From NCBI GenBank assembly GCA_020631735.1, contig CM036225.1, positions 65,088,662 through 65,152,661 on the forward strand: a stretch of DNA of 64,000 nucleotides, given 5' to 3'. Source of the stretch: Saccharum officinarum. Lineage: Eukaryota; Streptophyta; Magnoliopsida; Poales; Poaceae. Below are positions 11,425-23,135 of the stretch, one piece after another. How positions within the stretch are numbered: the first letter of the stretch is position 1; every line of letters starts with the position of its first letter. The position numbers and the translations under genes were made by a program. The notes beneath the pieces are model-generated. The model was not told where the DNA came from, made no database searches, and was given only the letters and a program-made list of their open reading frames with translations.

Positions 11425-11579
11425 CACTGTCGCTTGGGCCATATTTCGAGGGGAGAATAGAACGACTGATCAAAGAATCAATTCTTCCGCACTTAGAATT
11501 TTTAGATTTAGAACAATGCGTTAATTGCATCAAAGGAAAGTAAGAAAATTAAGAAAGATGCCAAACGAAGCGCAGGAAC

Positions 11580-12310
11580 CTTAGAAATAATCCACACTGA
11601 TATATGTGATCCATTTCCTATGAAAAGTGTGGATGGTTATGATTCGTTTATAACATTCACAGACGACTACTCTCGTTATGGCTATATTTATCCAATTAAA
11701 GAAAGATCAGAAGCATTGGATAAATTCAAAATATTTAAAGCTGAGGTTGAAAATCAGCACAATAAGAAAATAAAGATAGTACAATCAAACCGAGGTGGAG
11801 AGTACTATGGGCGACATACCCCATGTGGCCAAATTTCTAGACTGTTTGCAAAGTTTCTACAGAAAAATAGCATAGTCGCTCAGTACTCCACACCGGGGAA
11901 GCCTCAGCAGAATGGAGTGGTTAAAAGACGTAACCGTACCTTAATGGATTTGGTAAGAAGCATGATAAGTTACTCCACATTACCGATTAGTTTATGGATG
12001 GAGGCACTGAAAACCGCCATTCACATACTTAATCGAGTACCAAGCAAATCGGTGCCTAAAACACCGTATGAATTATAGACAGGAAGGGAACCCTCAGTTA
12101 ACCATTTACGTGTATGGGGCTGTCCGGCTGAGGCAAAAGTGTTTAACCCAAACATAGAAAAGTTAGACTCCAAGACAGTCAGCTGCCATTTTATTGGCTA
12201 TCCAGAAAGATCGAAAGGATATCGCTTCTATTGTCCTAACAGACATACGAAGATTGTAAAAATAAGACACGTTGTGTTCTTGGAGGATAGCATGATCAGG
12301 GGAGTATGGT
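11580..12310 (+). pseudogene. Copia A integrase, catalytic residues lost
   Basis: An rve-type core runs from [10 protein letters not shown] through [11 protein letters not shown] to the QQNGVV region, then LRVWGCPAEAKVF and FIGYPERSKGYRF. The first catalytic Asp is present in HTDI. The second reads SNRGGEY where SDRGGEY is the family norm, and the third reads VVKRRNR where VAERRNR is expected. Both are G-to-A changes, as expected from deamination of methylated cytosine on the other strand. A TAG at 12076-12078 adds a break. Confidence 0.8.
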
Positions 12311-12651
12311 AGCACGAGAAATAAGCCTACAAGAGAAGAGGATACATGTACCCACTCCGTTGGTTGAAGAACCATTCTTTACGCTACCTGCTGTTGTTGC
12401 GCCGACAGTGCAGGACACTATAGTGCCAACACCTGTTGCAAGTTCTTCCGTGGTGACAATGAATGAACATGAGGAACCTGTTCTTGAGGAGCCTTTCCTT
12501 GAGAAACCTATAGAACCAAATATCGTACATGAGGAAGAACAACAACAACCCAATGTGAAATAAGTGCCAGAGGCCTCTAGAAGGTCTTAAAGAATAAGAA
12601 GGTCAGCTATTTATGATGACTATGAAGTTTATGAAACAGAAGAATTTTAGA

Positions 12652-13415
12652 TGGTGGATGATCCCACCTCATTTGAAGAAGCCATGAGAAGCGAGCACTC
12701 ATCAAAGTGACTTAAGGCCATGGAAGATAAAATGAAATCAATGAGTACTAATAAAGTTTGGGAATTAGAAATTATTCCTAAAGGAGCCAAAACAGTAGGT
12801 TGTAAATGGATCTACAAAATAAAATATGACTCCCAAGGGAATGTAGAAAGATTTAAAGCGCGACTTGTGGCGAAAGGCTTTACGCAAAGAGAAGGGATTG
12901 ATTACAATGAGACATTTTCTCCAGTCTCATGTAAAGATTCCTTCAGAATTATAATGGCACTTGTAGCCCAGTATGATTTGGAGTTACATCAAATGGATGT
13001 AAGGACGGCGTTCCTTAACGGGAATTTGGAAGAAAATGTTTATATGGCACAACCGAAAGATTTTGTTGTAAAAGAAAAAGAAAATATGAGATGCCGCCTA
13101 AAGAAATCAATCTACGGATTAAAGCAAGCCTCAAGACAGTGGTATTTGAAGTTTGATAGAACGATAAAGGGTTTTGAGTTTAAGGAAAATGTTAAGGATA
13201 ATTGCGTTTATGCAAAGTGGAAAGTACATATTCCTAATTTTGTATGTGGATGATATCCTGCTTGCTAGTAGTGATGTCAATCTACTAATGGAAACGAAGA
13301 AATTCTTGTCCTCAAACTTTGATATGAAAAATCTCGGTGATGTCTCGTTTGTTTTGAAAATAAAATTCACCGAGACAGAAGAAAGGGGTTCTAGGATTAT
13401 CACAAAAGACACATA
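12652..13415 (+). pseudogene. Copia A reverse transcriptase
   Basis: A Ty1-copia RVT_2 domain: VGCKWIYKIKYDSQGNVERF, ARLVAKGFTQREGIDY, TFSPVSCKDSFR, LHQMDVRTAFLNGNLEE, YGLKQASRQWY and YVDDILLASSD. A frameshift near 13225-13250 separates the upstream half (to 13253) from the YVDD half (13174-13416 frame), and a stop at 13414-13416 ends it. The enzyme would copy element RNA to DNA; this copy is inactive. Confidence 0.85.
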
Positions 13416-13424
13416 AAAAAGGCT

Positions 13425-14212
13425 ATGAAGAATTTTAGTATGCATGTGTGCAGTCCTTCACCTGCTCCTATTGTCAAGGGCGATAGATTTGGGAAACATC
13501 AGTGTCCCAAGAACGAATATGAGATTGATCGAATGAAAGCGGTACCGTATGCTTCAGCAGTTGGAAGTTTAAAATATGCTCAAGTGTGTACACGCCCTGA
13601 CTTAGCTTTTGTTACCGGGTTACTTGGCAGATATCAAAAGAATCCAGGAATAGAACATTAAAAATTAGTGAAGAAAGTCCTGCGTTATTTGCAGGGTACG
13701 AAAGGCCTCATGCTAACGTATAGAATATTTAATTCCCTGCAGATAGAGGGGTATTTAGATTCCAATTATGCGGGAGAAGAAAGAAAATTCACGTCAGGAT
13801 ATATATTTACTCTCGCATGAGGGGCTATATCGTGGAAAAGCTCTAAACAAAATGTAACTACATTCTCGACGATGTATGCCAAGTTTGTAGCATGCTATGA
13901 GGCAACGGGGCAGGTGAATTGGCTGAAGAAATTCATACCCGGATTGAAAGTGATTGATAATATAAATAAACTGATGAGGTTGTATTGTGATAACAACCCA
14001 GCGGTATAGTATGCTCACAAAAATAGGTCAAGTGGTGCAGCCAAACACATTGACATAAAGTACTATGTTGTGAAAGATAAAGTTCGGGATCATATAATAA
14101 ATCTTGAGCATATAAGTACAGATAAAATGCTCGCAGATCCGCTCACAAAGGGCTTACCACCCAACGTGTTCAGAGAACACGTATCCGACATGGGTTTAAG
14201 GGAAAGCCTATG
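13425..14212 (+). pseudogene. Copia A RNase H region
   Basis: Connection and RNase H segments in broken frames: PYASAVGSLKYAQVCTRPD (about 13540-13600), RYLQGTKGLMLTYR (13683-13725), the YCDNNPAV motif (about 13985-14005, followed by TAG) and HIDIKYYVVKDKV. The C-terminus is DPLTKGLPPNVFREHV..., ending at 14212. Multiple stops show decay. Confidence 0.8.
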
Positions 14213-14411
14213 ATTCCCGAACATATGAAGGGTCCAGAAGAAAGTTTCATTCAAAAACAGAGAAGTGTGTTGTGGCTGTTATTTTAACGGCACTAATTGC
14301 TGTGACGATGAGACAGTTCAATGCACTAATCTGTAATGGAATAGGATAGAAGCAAGAAAGATATAAATAAAAGTTTTGAGTATGAAATTAAAGAACGAAG
14401 AAAATGATGAG

Positions 14412-14427
14412 AGATCAAGGGGGAGAA
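14412..14427 (+). other. Polypurine tract of Copia A
   Basis: GATCAAGGGGGAGAA directly precedes TGTTAGG, the typical start of a Ty1-copia 3' LTR. Confidence 0.75.
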
Positions 14428-15040
14428 TGTTAGGTTTTGATCTTCCACCATTAGGCCCAACGGCCTTTTGGGCCTGGTTCTTGCGCCCTGATCGAGGGCG
14501 CCCAACCCTACATGGTTGGTGGGCCCCCATCACACTGCGCTATATATATACATATATAGGTGGGGGCCGACCGACTCTAGGTACGAGGTTCACCCTCAGC
14601 CGCCATTCCCCACCGACATTCCCCGATCCGATCTTTGAGGGGCGCAGCCAGTGACGGGAAGCCGCCACCATCTTCAATGTCTCTACTGCGCACCACTCTA
14701 CCGCACCGCCACCTCCGTCTCCACCGAATCGATGGCGCCGGCGAACGACCCCAACACCGGCAACCCCGCTCCCATGGATATGGTCTGCGACTTCTCCCTC
14801 TCTCCATCTCTTCCTTTACTGTTTTCCCGTAGATCATATAATAGGACTTTGTGACTATTCCAAATGATGAAACTGTACCCGATCCGATGAACCTAAGAAC
14901 AAAGAAATATAACAAGACTATAATCAGGACAATATCCAATTACTTAGAACTGGAGTTACAAATATCTGAATGAGATCTTCATAAGCAACTGGAACTATTA
15001 AAAGTGTGGTTAAATAGACTATAATCAGGACAATATCTAA
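14428..15040 (+). repeat. 3' LTR of Copia A (right end uncertain)
   Basis: Starts TGTTAGGTTTTGATC after the polypurine tract. It contains a TATATATATA stretch near 14540 and a GC-rich leader-like segment (14560-14790). A 26-bp near-repeat (ACTATAATCAGGACAATATC) at about 14919 and 15019 lies near the likely end. Without the 5' copy the boundary cannot be fixed. Confidence 0.55.
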
Positions 15041-15169
15041 TTCCGTTTGTATCTGCCACTTTTTTTTTAATCTAAGTTTTTTTAAAAAGTATCTTGTTGA
15101 TTTTTAGATTGCAAGAAAACTGAAAGGTTCCAAGCCAATTGCAGTTTGACAAATAGGAGTTTAGCTTAT
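15041..15169. other. Short intergenic stretch between Copia A and the first MITE
   Basis: AT-rich sequence with a poly-T run near 15060 and no ORF or repeat that I recognise. Confidence 0.4.
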
Positions 15170-15255
15170 GGATCTGTTTGTTGTAGCTGCGACCGTGACT
15201 GCAAGTGTCCTTAGTGGTACACTGTAGCGCTGCTTTAGTGCAGCCGAACAGATCC
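15170..15255. mobile_element. Short MITE-like inverted-repeat element
   Basis: Ends GGATCTGTTTG and CGAACAGATCC form near-perfect inverted termini 86 bp apart. Inner GTAGCTGC and GCAGCC extend the symmetry. No clear target duplication is visible, so the family is not assigned. Confidence 0.45.
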
Positions 15256-15899
15256 CATCCTATCACTTTCGCGTGGCTAGATCGATTTACGAGCCATCCG
15301 ATCCAGCCCGATAGGTAAAAAAGGCCCTGTTCTGCACTATTTAGCAGGACTTTTCAGTGCTGTTTTTTTTTTCTAACAACAAATCAGCATAATCATCAAT
15401 ATAAGCTAAATGTCAGCAAAACCAACAGGACCAAAGATTCATTTAATGCAATGAATGGGTTTGGAGTCTTTGGACCCTAATTTGTAATCCGATACAACTA
15501 TGGGACTGAGCAAACTAAAGGTTGTAACCTTTTGACCTAAAGCCCAACTAAACCCAACCTGACATAAGAAATGGCACCACTACCACTTGGATGTCCAAAC
15601 AAATCTGATCCGTCGAACGGTCCATGTATCCGCAAAAGTTATTTTCGTATGTGTTCTATTAATTACTCATATCCACAAAAATTATCTTTCTGTGTGGCCC
15701 TTTAATCATTCTTTTTAATTCCGCGTCCTGAACACTTGTACGATCACATGTTCTACTTTCCCTACCTCCGCGAGGGGATGGTGTCATCGACCTCTCTTAT
15801 TAGATGTTATGTAGATTACATTTTATTTTGTTGCCTAACTATCGTTGCAACATCCAACTATGGCCCTTGTATGAAAATGAAACACATGTACACACCGGA
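15256..15899. other. Intergenic, no gene seen
   Basis: AT-rich sequence with small ORFs lacking coding character. Short CCCTGTTC- and CCGAACGG-type words hint at transposon fragments, but no element boundaries could be fixed. Confidence 0.4.
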
Positions 15900-16465
15900 C
15901 CGCCTGCGCCTGCTCACGAAATACTTGCAATATGAAAGCACTTTCTGTAACATACGTCTGAAGCAGATGAAACATTGAAACAAATGCTTGCAACGTATGT
16001 GGATATCCACTTCAACATATGCAACATCCAGATAAAAGCACTTGCAACATATATCTGAAGTAAATGAAACATTATGAATATATACTTGCAACATACGTGT
16101 ATAGCCATGGTAACAATGATATCCAGATCTACTTTTGCAACATCCGTATCACGCACATAGGGATCGCCTTCGCTTATGGGGACTGCTACGTCTACTAATG
16201 AAACACTTGCAACATGAAAACACTTCTTGCAACATACGTCTGAAACAGATGAAACATTTGGAACGTACTCTTGCAACATATGTGTATAACCACTGCAACA
16301 TATGCAACATTCAGATAAAACACTTGCAATATATGTTTGAAGTAGATGAAACATTTTGAATAGACACTCACAACATACGTGTATGACCATTGCAACATTC
16401 AGATCTACTTTTTTGCAACATCCATATGGAACACTTACAACATACATCTGGAACATCTGAAACAC
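15900..16465. repeat. Degenerate repeats of a CTTGCAACATA...GATGAAACATT unit
   Basis: The words TTGCAACATA, CTGAAGCAGATGAAACATT, CAACATATGCAACATCCAGAT and CTACTTTTGCAACATCC recur in variable order at least five times. Such clustered short repeats resemble subterminal regions of grass class II elements. I see no transposase here, so this may be the end of a decayed or non-autonomous transposon. Confidence 0.55.
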
Positions 16466-16525
16466 GCCGACACAGTCTTTTAGAGGTGTTCATAGGGGTA
16501 GCGTTTGCGTACGTGTGTTTATCAA

Positions 16526-16681
16526 GATTTTAAATCGCCGGCTAAGGGTATGTAGTGGATGACCTCTAAAACATCAATAGCGGAGGCTAAATAGAGATAT
16601 AGCGGGCTATAGCTCGTAGCTTGACCAGTCTCAAACAGCTATAGTCAGTTATATCTTCAGCTATAGCCGGAGATTTAAAAC
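16526..16681. mobile_element. MITE with TTTTAAATC-CCGGCTA inverted ends
   Basis: GATTTTAAATCGCCGGCTA at the left and the reverse complement GTTTTAAATCTCCGGCTA at the right define a 156-bp element. The interior is rich in CTATAGC words (TAGCGGGCTATAGC, CAGCTATAG), a pattern I know from grass MITEs. TSD not resolved. Confidence 0.55.
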
Positions 16682-17639
16682 TATGGAGTTTATAGGGGTG
16701 AGTGTGCGTGCGTGTTGAGTGTCTACGTCTGTACTTGTGTAATTCGTAAAAAATGTTTACAACATACACTTTTAGTGTACCATGGGCGGGCGAATGCGAC
16801 AAATTGGTGCGGTTGAAGCAGCCCTGCGAGATGGCTGCAACAGGCGAGGCGTGCGATGGTCGGGGCGAATCCGCGTGGGCCAGAGCAAGCAACGACGTGG
16901 GCGAGCGGGGCGTGGGCGGGCGGAGCGTACCATTAAAGACAACACATGATGAAATTTTGGCACAGTGTTGACTATGGTTAATCAGGCAAAATAAATTATT
17001 AACCCGAGCATAGAATACGGAAATGGTTGCTATTTTGTTGACCATGCTAAGTTGACTCGCAATATGATCAGACTCACGTATATTTGTGGTCTATAATTAT
17101 TTTTGGACCAAAGACACTTTTGTGCACATGCATGCAAGTATAGATGGTGACCATACGTTGCTCTAGCAACGTCATTCAATGCAGCTCTCCATGCATGTCG
17201 ATTACGTCCTCTTCTGGTTTACATGTATGTCACGTTTTCATGTTACTCAGGTGTATATGCATATATTTGTCTTATGTTGCGTATTGGATTAAAATATAAC
17301 TAGGCTCACTGAGCAGTCGGTGCAGCCTGGAGCAACGGCACGAGCGGGGCGCGGTGCACAGAGCAGTCTGTCCAAACGCTTAAAACAAATCAACCCAATG
17401 ACTTCTGGAATAAAAAAATGTGGGTACACGGAGCGGTCCGTTTGGACGCCCATTTGCTAGTATTACCGCATAAGAAAACATGAGAAATAACATAACCCAA
17501 CCGTCGTGCTTCCCATCTAGTGGGTGGTTTGGCAAAAAAAAAAAAAAGCCTGACACTACGTTAACACGAGAAATATACTCTTTCATATAAGACGTTTCGA
17601 CTTTGGATTCATTACTTTTATTATGTACGTAGACAAACT
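16682..17639. other. Intergenic, no gene seen
   Basis: Contains a GC-rich patch (about 16780-16935) with ORFs on both strands but no recognisable domain, and an AT-rich remainder. No promoter or RNA gene identified. Confidence 0.4.
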
Positions 17640-17716
17640 GTTTACCTAAGTGCATAACAAAAACTATATGCTTAAAAAATTAAAATGCCTCCTAATTTGA
17701 GACGGAGGGAATAGTA
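17640..17716. mobile_element. Possible Stowaway fragment
   Basis: TTTGAGACGGAGGGAATAGTA near 17696-17716 resembles the right end of a Stowaway MITE (consensus ACGGAGGGAGTA). No matching left end was found nearby, so it is probably a fragment. Confidence 0.35.
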
Positions 17717-17769
17717 AAACTGGGTTCTGCATGTATAAATAATATAGCTGGATCCATGCACCTACTAAC

Positions 17770-17885
17770 ACCCTGTTCGTTTCGCTGGTTCAGCAAAATC
17801 AGCAGTCATCCAGCAGTGTTTTTCTCTCACAATAAACCAGCGAACAATACTTTCAGCCACAGTAAACCAGCGAAACGAACAGGGT
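17770..17885. mobile_element. MITE with 21-bp perfect inverted repeats
   Basis: The left terminus, starting ACCCTGTTCGTTTCGCTGG, is repeated exactly in inverse at the right end over 21 bp. An internal AAACCAGCGAA word is present twice. Total 116 bp. Flanks do not show an obvious duplication. Small class II non-autonomous element; superfamily uncertain. Confidence 0.7.
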
Positions 17886-18494
17886 ATAAGCCTAGCACGT
17901 ATAATTGTCAAAAAAAAAAGAAAAAGAAAAAAGAGCCTAGTCACGTATACGTGTGCCTTTGAAACCAATCCTCCGGTGTGGGGTTGGATATTCTTGATTA
18001 TCCCCTGGACCAATGGTCCACACTCTTTGTACATTCATTTTCTTCTTTTTTGTTCCACTCCATATATGTACTATATCAAAAACTTCCAAACAGGGTTTTT
18101 TCTTTCTTTCTGTGAACTGCGCTTTGCAAGCTGTCGAGCTTGCGTCCACAAATTTGTCAGCAAAATCTCTGGTGCATGTGTGACGTAAGTTGTGTATAGC
18201 TGAAAGCGACACGAGCGAGGTGGTCCTGCATACATGTTTCGGATAAATGGTCCAAGATATTCTGAGCATCATGCATTAGACTCAACTAAACCAAACTTAA
18301 GTTGAGAAGCTTGACACTGCAGTTTAGTCAGATTTTGGTTGACTTAGGGTCAGTTTGCACCACATGAACTTCGCACGAATCGCAAAAAAGTTTTGCAAGA
18401 ATCAATTTACAGGAAAAAAAAATATAGTAACATAAAAGGTTTTTCTGCATTCCAAACAGGTTTTTACTAGAATGGCACATATCGCTATCTCTAA

Positions 18495-18725
18495 GGGGGT
18501 GTTTGGTTAAAGGAGTTAAAGTTTAACCAACACTGTAGCACTTTCGTCTTATTTGACAAAAAGTTTCCAATATTGGACTAATTAGGCTTAATAGATTCGT
18601 CTCGTAAATTACTCCTAATATGTGCCGATATGCATGCAATTAGTCTACATTTAGTATTTCATGCATTTGAGGGAACATTGATGTGATGAGAGTTAAACTT
18701 TAACTCCTGGAAACCAAACAGACCC
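18495..18725. mobile_element. Tourist-like (PIF/Harbinger) MITE
   Basis: A 231-bp element starting GGGGGTGTTTGGTT and ending AACCAAACAGACCC-like (inverted). It is flanked by the target duplication TAA at 18492-18494 and 18726-18728. Subterminal AGTTAAAGTTTAAC and GTTAAACTTTAACT extend the inverted ends. The interior (GACTAATTAGGCTTAATAGA, TTCGTCTCGTAAATTA) is a familiar grass MITE sequence. A 3-bp TAA duplication fits PIF/Harbinger. Confidence 0.8.
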
Positions 18726-18728
18726 TAA

Positions 18729-19553
18729 TAGGCATATCTGTATGGATTTAGTTGTACTGTTGCTAGACCCATTGAGGTCGTTGTTGCTCTGTCCAAATTT
18801 ATATACTACTTCCGCCTCTAAATAAATCAGTACCTATATTTGTCAAAAGAAATCAGTACCTATAACCGGTCACTCTCTTGCCAGACTTGTTTTTTGAAAA
18901 AAAAAATACTCATATGGCTTGAGTAAAACAAAAGGAATAAAAATGAAATGAAGGGGTTGGCTAGGCTCAGTGGATGACTGCTCCAATTGACAGATGGGTT
19001 AATTATTAATGGAGATTAGCTAAGCTTTGCACATCACTCTAAACTCTAATCTTGACTCTAGACAGCCAGACAGGCTTGCTAGTAAAGAAAAACAAAAGAG
19101 AAAATATTAAAATAAACTTGTGGCCAGGGATGCTTTGGCAGCGAACGTAACACTGGCCACAAGGTGGGTGGTGTGGGCCCCGCCGCCTCCCGCGCAGATC
19201 TTTCTGGGTCGCGACTGGTTGGGTGGCGGGGTGGACACGTGTCGAGCGGTGGCGTGACGTGGCTGCGAAAAAGCGCAGCGGTAAAAGGGCGACGGAGATA
19301 CTTGTGGAGTTGTGGCCACGCTTTTGCCGCCACGGATATTTTTTTTCTTTTTTTCTTTCTCTGTACAGCACAGTATTATATTATTATGTATTTTTGTGGA
19401 CTATTATAAAATGCAAATTTGGAATTTCTTGTGGCCAGAAATAGGAGCGACGACTTGCGTGGCTGGACAAGCGGAGGGAGAGGGAAAGGCCACTCACTCA
19501 TGCTTACTTTGTTTTTCTTTTTTATCCAATAACTAGGGTCAAGTTTATCCAAA
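18729..19553. other. Intergenic and distal upstream region of the MYB gene
   Basis: AT-rich to about 19100, then a GC-rich stretch (19150-19330) holding a palindromic GACACGTGTC with a CACGTG G-box at 19236-19241. No convincing coding sequence. Confidence 0.45.
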
Positions 19554-19598
19554 AAAATATCTGCACAGCCTCTCCTCTTTGAACGGCTGCAGATATTT
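19554..19598 (+). promoter_or_regulatory. Evening-element pair upstream of the MYB gene
   Basis: AAAATATCT at 19554-19562 is an exact evening element. AGATATTT at 19591-19598 is a shorter inverse version (AAATATCT on the other strand). They lie about 1 kb upstream of the start codon of a REVEILLE-type gene. CCA1/LHY/RVE proteins bind this motif, so clock control or autoregulation is plausible, though the motif is short and can occur by chance. Confidence 0.45.
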
Positions 19599-20555
19599 GA
19601 AGTTTTTTTTGTTTTCCTGCGCTGCTTTCCTGCTCTATTTTCAACATGAGGAACACAAAGAAGCCTATATATGCTCCCTAGTATACACCAATCATTTTAG
19701 AGCATTTTAGTTGGCCAATCCTAAAATTAGACAAACTTAATGTACATGCATGTATGAGTATTTCCGTCTACATTATTATTTCAAAAAGATTTCTCAACAG
19801 TTCTAAAACTCAAATACGAGGTCTTTACTGTACTGTATTCTTTCTGCTGCTTTTTGAGGAACTGAATGAATTTTGTTGGAATCTCATCTCATGCTAATAA
19901 TCTGTGTTACGGATGAGATGGATAACCACCAACCACCCTGCACCGGAAATGGGAAAAAAGGGACCCTCTCTCTAAAAGGAAAAACAGAGGGGCCAGAACG
20001 GAAAATATCCGGAGAGAGCGGAGATGGCCCCACCCTCCCGGAGCCTCCCCAGCCACTAGATCCCTGGGCCTTCTGGAAAATTCCGGCCCTGACAGGGCGG
20101 TCCCACGTCCGACGTGGCCCGCCTCCCCTCCCCTCCCCTCCCCTGCCCCCAAAAATCTCGCCGCTCCCACTCCTCTCCTTCCTCTCTCTCGCCATTTCCA
20201 TTCCCATTTCCTTCCCTTCCCTTGCCTTGCTAGCCAGGGTGAGGCTCCACCGGTTCCTCTCCGCCGCGTCTTCCTCCCTCCCTCCCGGCTCTCCGGATTC
20301 TCTCCGCGGCTGACCGATTTTTTTCCATTTCTCCCCTTTTCCTGCTGAGTTTGTTTTCTGGCTGGCCAAGAGGCGATTTTTAGTGCCTCTTTGGCGATCC
20401 CGGCCGCGCAGGCAGCGGATTTTCCACGACCTCGACCTTCGGTTTCTGTTGCTGCCGCCGGCGCCGCCTGCTCACGCGCTGGGCTCTCCTCCGTGCGCAC
20501 GAGCCTGCCAAGGGGAAGCAAGGGGAACCGGAGATTTGAGCTCCGGGCCCGCCTC

Positions 20556-23135
20556 ATGGCGTCCATGGCGCAGGTCGAGGTGAACATCTCTGTCCTTATC
20601 CCCTCACTTCGCTTGATTCTTTCCTGTCGGTGTTGGCAACTTCGCTTCTGTGTAAATCTCCCCCTTTTTTCCGCGTGGTGAATGAACAAGTAGCGGTGCT
20701 TTTTTTTTTGGTGCCGATTGAGTTTCAGATTTCCTTTCTAAATAAATGTTTCCCATGTGGATTTTTGGTAAAAAAATTGTTTTTTAATGCCAGTATTTTA
20801 TCGCCCTCTTAAAAAATGTGCAGTTTCTAGATGCTTCCTCTTCGGGTTTGGGTTGCACGCCAATCATGGAGCCTTTTTCCAGTGGAAACAGTATTTGCCT
20901 CTCGTAACAAATCCGTCAACAGTGTTTACCGACCGGCTTATCAGCCCAACCGAACGGGCCATGGTATCTGCAGATGGTTCTAGAACGAGATGGCCAATAC
21001 TAGCATATACATAATTAAAGATATCTGGCACACAGGTATAGGTACAATGCCTAATTCGGAAAAGATAATAATAATGGGTGTTTACCATTTCTGGTAGTTT
21101 CATGTACTCATTTCCCTTTTTACTATGGTAACTTGTCTTTGATTTAATTAATCCATCAGTGAATCATTATAAGCCAATAGGCAAAGTCTAGCTTTAGCAA
21201 TTCCCACCCATCCTATTGTTACCAGCTCCTTTACGTGTCTTAAAACTCTTTAGTTGATGTCGTTTGAGGGATCAGAAACACTGCAAGCTCAAATCTGGAC
21301 ATTTTTACATGGTAAAATCTAACATGACTTTGACTTGTTGAAAGATGAGCACTAATATTTGTTTCCTGTTTTTCCTTACAGGAAAGAGGTGGGTTGGATT
21401 CACCTGGCTTGCCAATCGATAAAAGGCTGCCGCCGGATGCTGTCAAATCTCCCCTGATGGATGATGCATTGCAACCCAAGGAGGGGGCGGATGGGTACCC
21501 TGTCAAGGTACCCATTTCTTGTCCCACTTTTGACATCAGTATGCAAATGCTAGTTGGTTCTTTTGAGTGTGGGCGCGGGCTATCTTATAGCACTGTCACC
21601 AATTCACCATGCCTAATGAACACCTGCCTTGATTCAAATAGGCTCGGAAGCCTTACACCATCACGAAACAGCGAGAGAAGTGGACAGAGGAAGAGCATGG
21701 GAAGTTCCTGGAGGCATTGAAGCTTTATGGTCGCTCTTGGCGCCAGATACAAGGTGTGTGCAGACTTCATATGTGACCTTAACATAAGAGCCCGTTGGTG
21801 ATTATTTTTCTGATTTGTCGGAACTGTCATTTATTAGAACACATTGGCACAAAGACTGCTGTCCAGATTCGGAGCCATGCTCAGAAGTTTTTCACCAAGG
21901 TGCTGAACCCTCATGTGCCTGTGTTTAATTTAGCTGCTACTACTGCATTTACGTTTGTATACCATTACATGTGCTTTTACAATGTGATTTTCTAGCAAAC
22001 TTTGAACTAGTGATTTCTCTATCCTATTCCTCATGCTGAGTTGCTAACTGTGCAGGTGGTGCGTGAACCTGGGGCAAGTAATGCAATTGAGATCCCACCC
22101 CCTAGGCCAAAGAGAAAACCACTGCACCCATACCCTCGCAAGTGTGCTGACAACACCACCATGGCAAATCCTCCAACGGGCGAACCCAAGAATGCTCCTA
22201 TTTCATCATTATCTGGTTCTGACCAAGAGAATGGTTCACCTGTGTCGGTGTTGTCTGCGATGCAGTCTGATGCTTTTGGATCATCAGACCTGTCAATGGG
22301 GTGTACATCCCCTGCGTCATCGGATGATGGGAATAATGTCGCTGAGGTAGTGAATGGGGAGGAAAATTTAGTCACTCAGCAAATAGAAGATGATCGATCC
22401 CGTCAGGTAAATTAACATTCATCCTATCGATTGTGTTTTCCAATGGTCTAACCTGACAAATGAGCATGTTTGCTTATGCGGTCTGGTATGCTTCAATTAC
22501 AGGAATTAAAGCAGGACAACAGTGATGGTGAGTTGTTTGAAGAAGATTCATCACGTGTCCAAGAAACCAGTTTGAAGCTTTTTGGGAAGACAGTTATCAT
22601 CCCAGACCCAAAGAAAGTTTGTTCCTCGGATGGGGGAGCTGGAGATGGTGAGAAAGACTCTCATTCTTCTATGCAAGAAATGTTGCAAGCATCCCCGGTC
22701 GGAGGGGTGGCAGCATACCCTGCCCATAATGGATGGATTCTTCCATTCCATTCTTTCCCTCTTCATATGTATGAGTCAGGGGATGCTAGGATTTCCCCTC
22801 TTCATATATGGTGGCCTTACTATGGTTTTCCGGTCGGCCATCCAAGAAGTTTTGGCACAGGGCTGCATAATGAAGGTGCCAGTGAGAGTGATACCGGCAA
22901 AAGCCCATCGGTTGAATCTAGTTCAGATTGTATGGGCAATGTTCAGACAACGACCCATACCAACTGCAAAGTTGTCAAGGAGCCACTTGGGCCAGTTCAG
23001 ACGCTAGAGTCAGGTCCAAGTGTTGAGTTAAAACCGAGCGCGAACTCGGCCTTTGTAAGAGTGAAGCCAAGCAGCAGCAGCAGAGACCAACCGGTAAGGG
23101 GATTCGTGCCATATAAAAGGTGTAAAGTCGAATAA
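20556..23135 (+). CDS. REVEILLE/CCA1-like single-MYB (SHAQKFF) transcription factor, six exons
   Basis: Six coding exons with GT-AG borders: 20556-20579, 21382-21507, 21642-21753, 21838-21899, 22056-22406 and 22503-23135. Together they give about 435 residues in one open frame. A single MYB repeat spans about residues 59-108: [21 protein letters not shown]83, then [18 protein letters not shown] with SHAQKFF at 100-106. [17 protein letters not shown] block (about 122-137) follows, as in RVE1/RVE7-type proteins, and the C-terminus is [12 protein letters not shown]. Family members are nuclear, bind evening elements and link the circadian clock to growth and auxin. The RVE1/7 rather than RVE8 side is suggested by EALKLYGR and FFTKV. 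Start chosen at ATGGCGTCC, which closes exon 1 in phase; a second ATG lies three codons on. The upstream CT-rich stretch (20120-20300) is probable core promoter and leader. The only host gene here that appears intact. Confidence 0.9.

Larger units (their letters stand above)
1..15040 (+). mobile_element. Copia A: old, decayed Ty1-copia retrotransposon, host of the nested Sirevirus-like element
   Basis: The element reads on the + strand as gag (1-208, resuming at 10283), zinc knuckle, protease, integrase, RT and RNase H (to 14212), then a polypurine tract and a 3' LTR from 14428. Its 5' LTR lies upstream of the window. The domain order integrase before RT is diagnostic of Ty1-copia. It carries several stops and frameshifts and has lost integrase catalytic residues, so it is defective. 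The Sirevirus-like insertion at 209-10282 splits its gag. The right boundary is approximate because no second LTR is available for comparison. Confidence 0.85.

Noticed and set aside
19907..20689. 260-codon - strand ORF over the MYB leader
   Set aside because: It is antisense to the CT-rich leader and first exon, low in complexity, with no domain. The + strand exon chain explains the locus.
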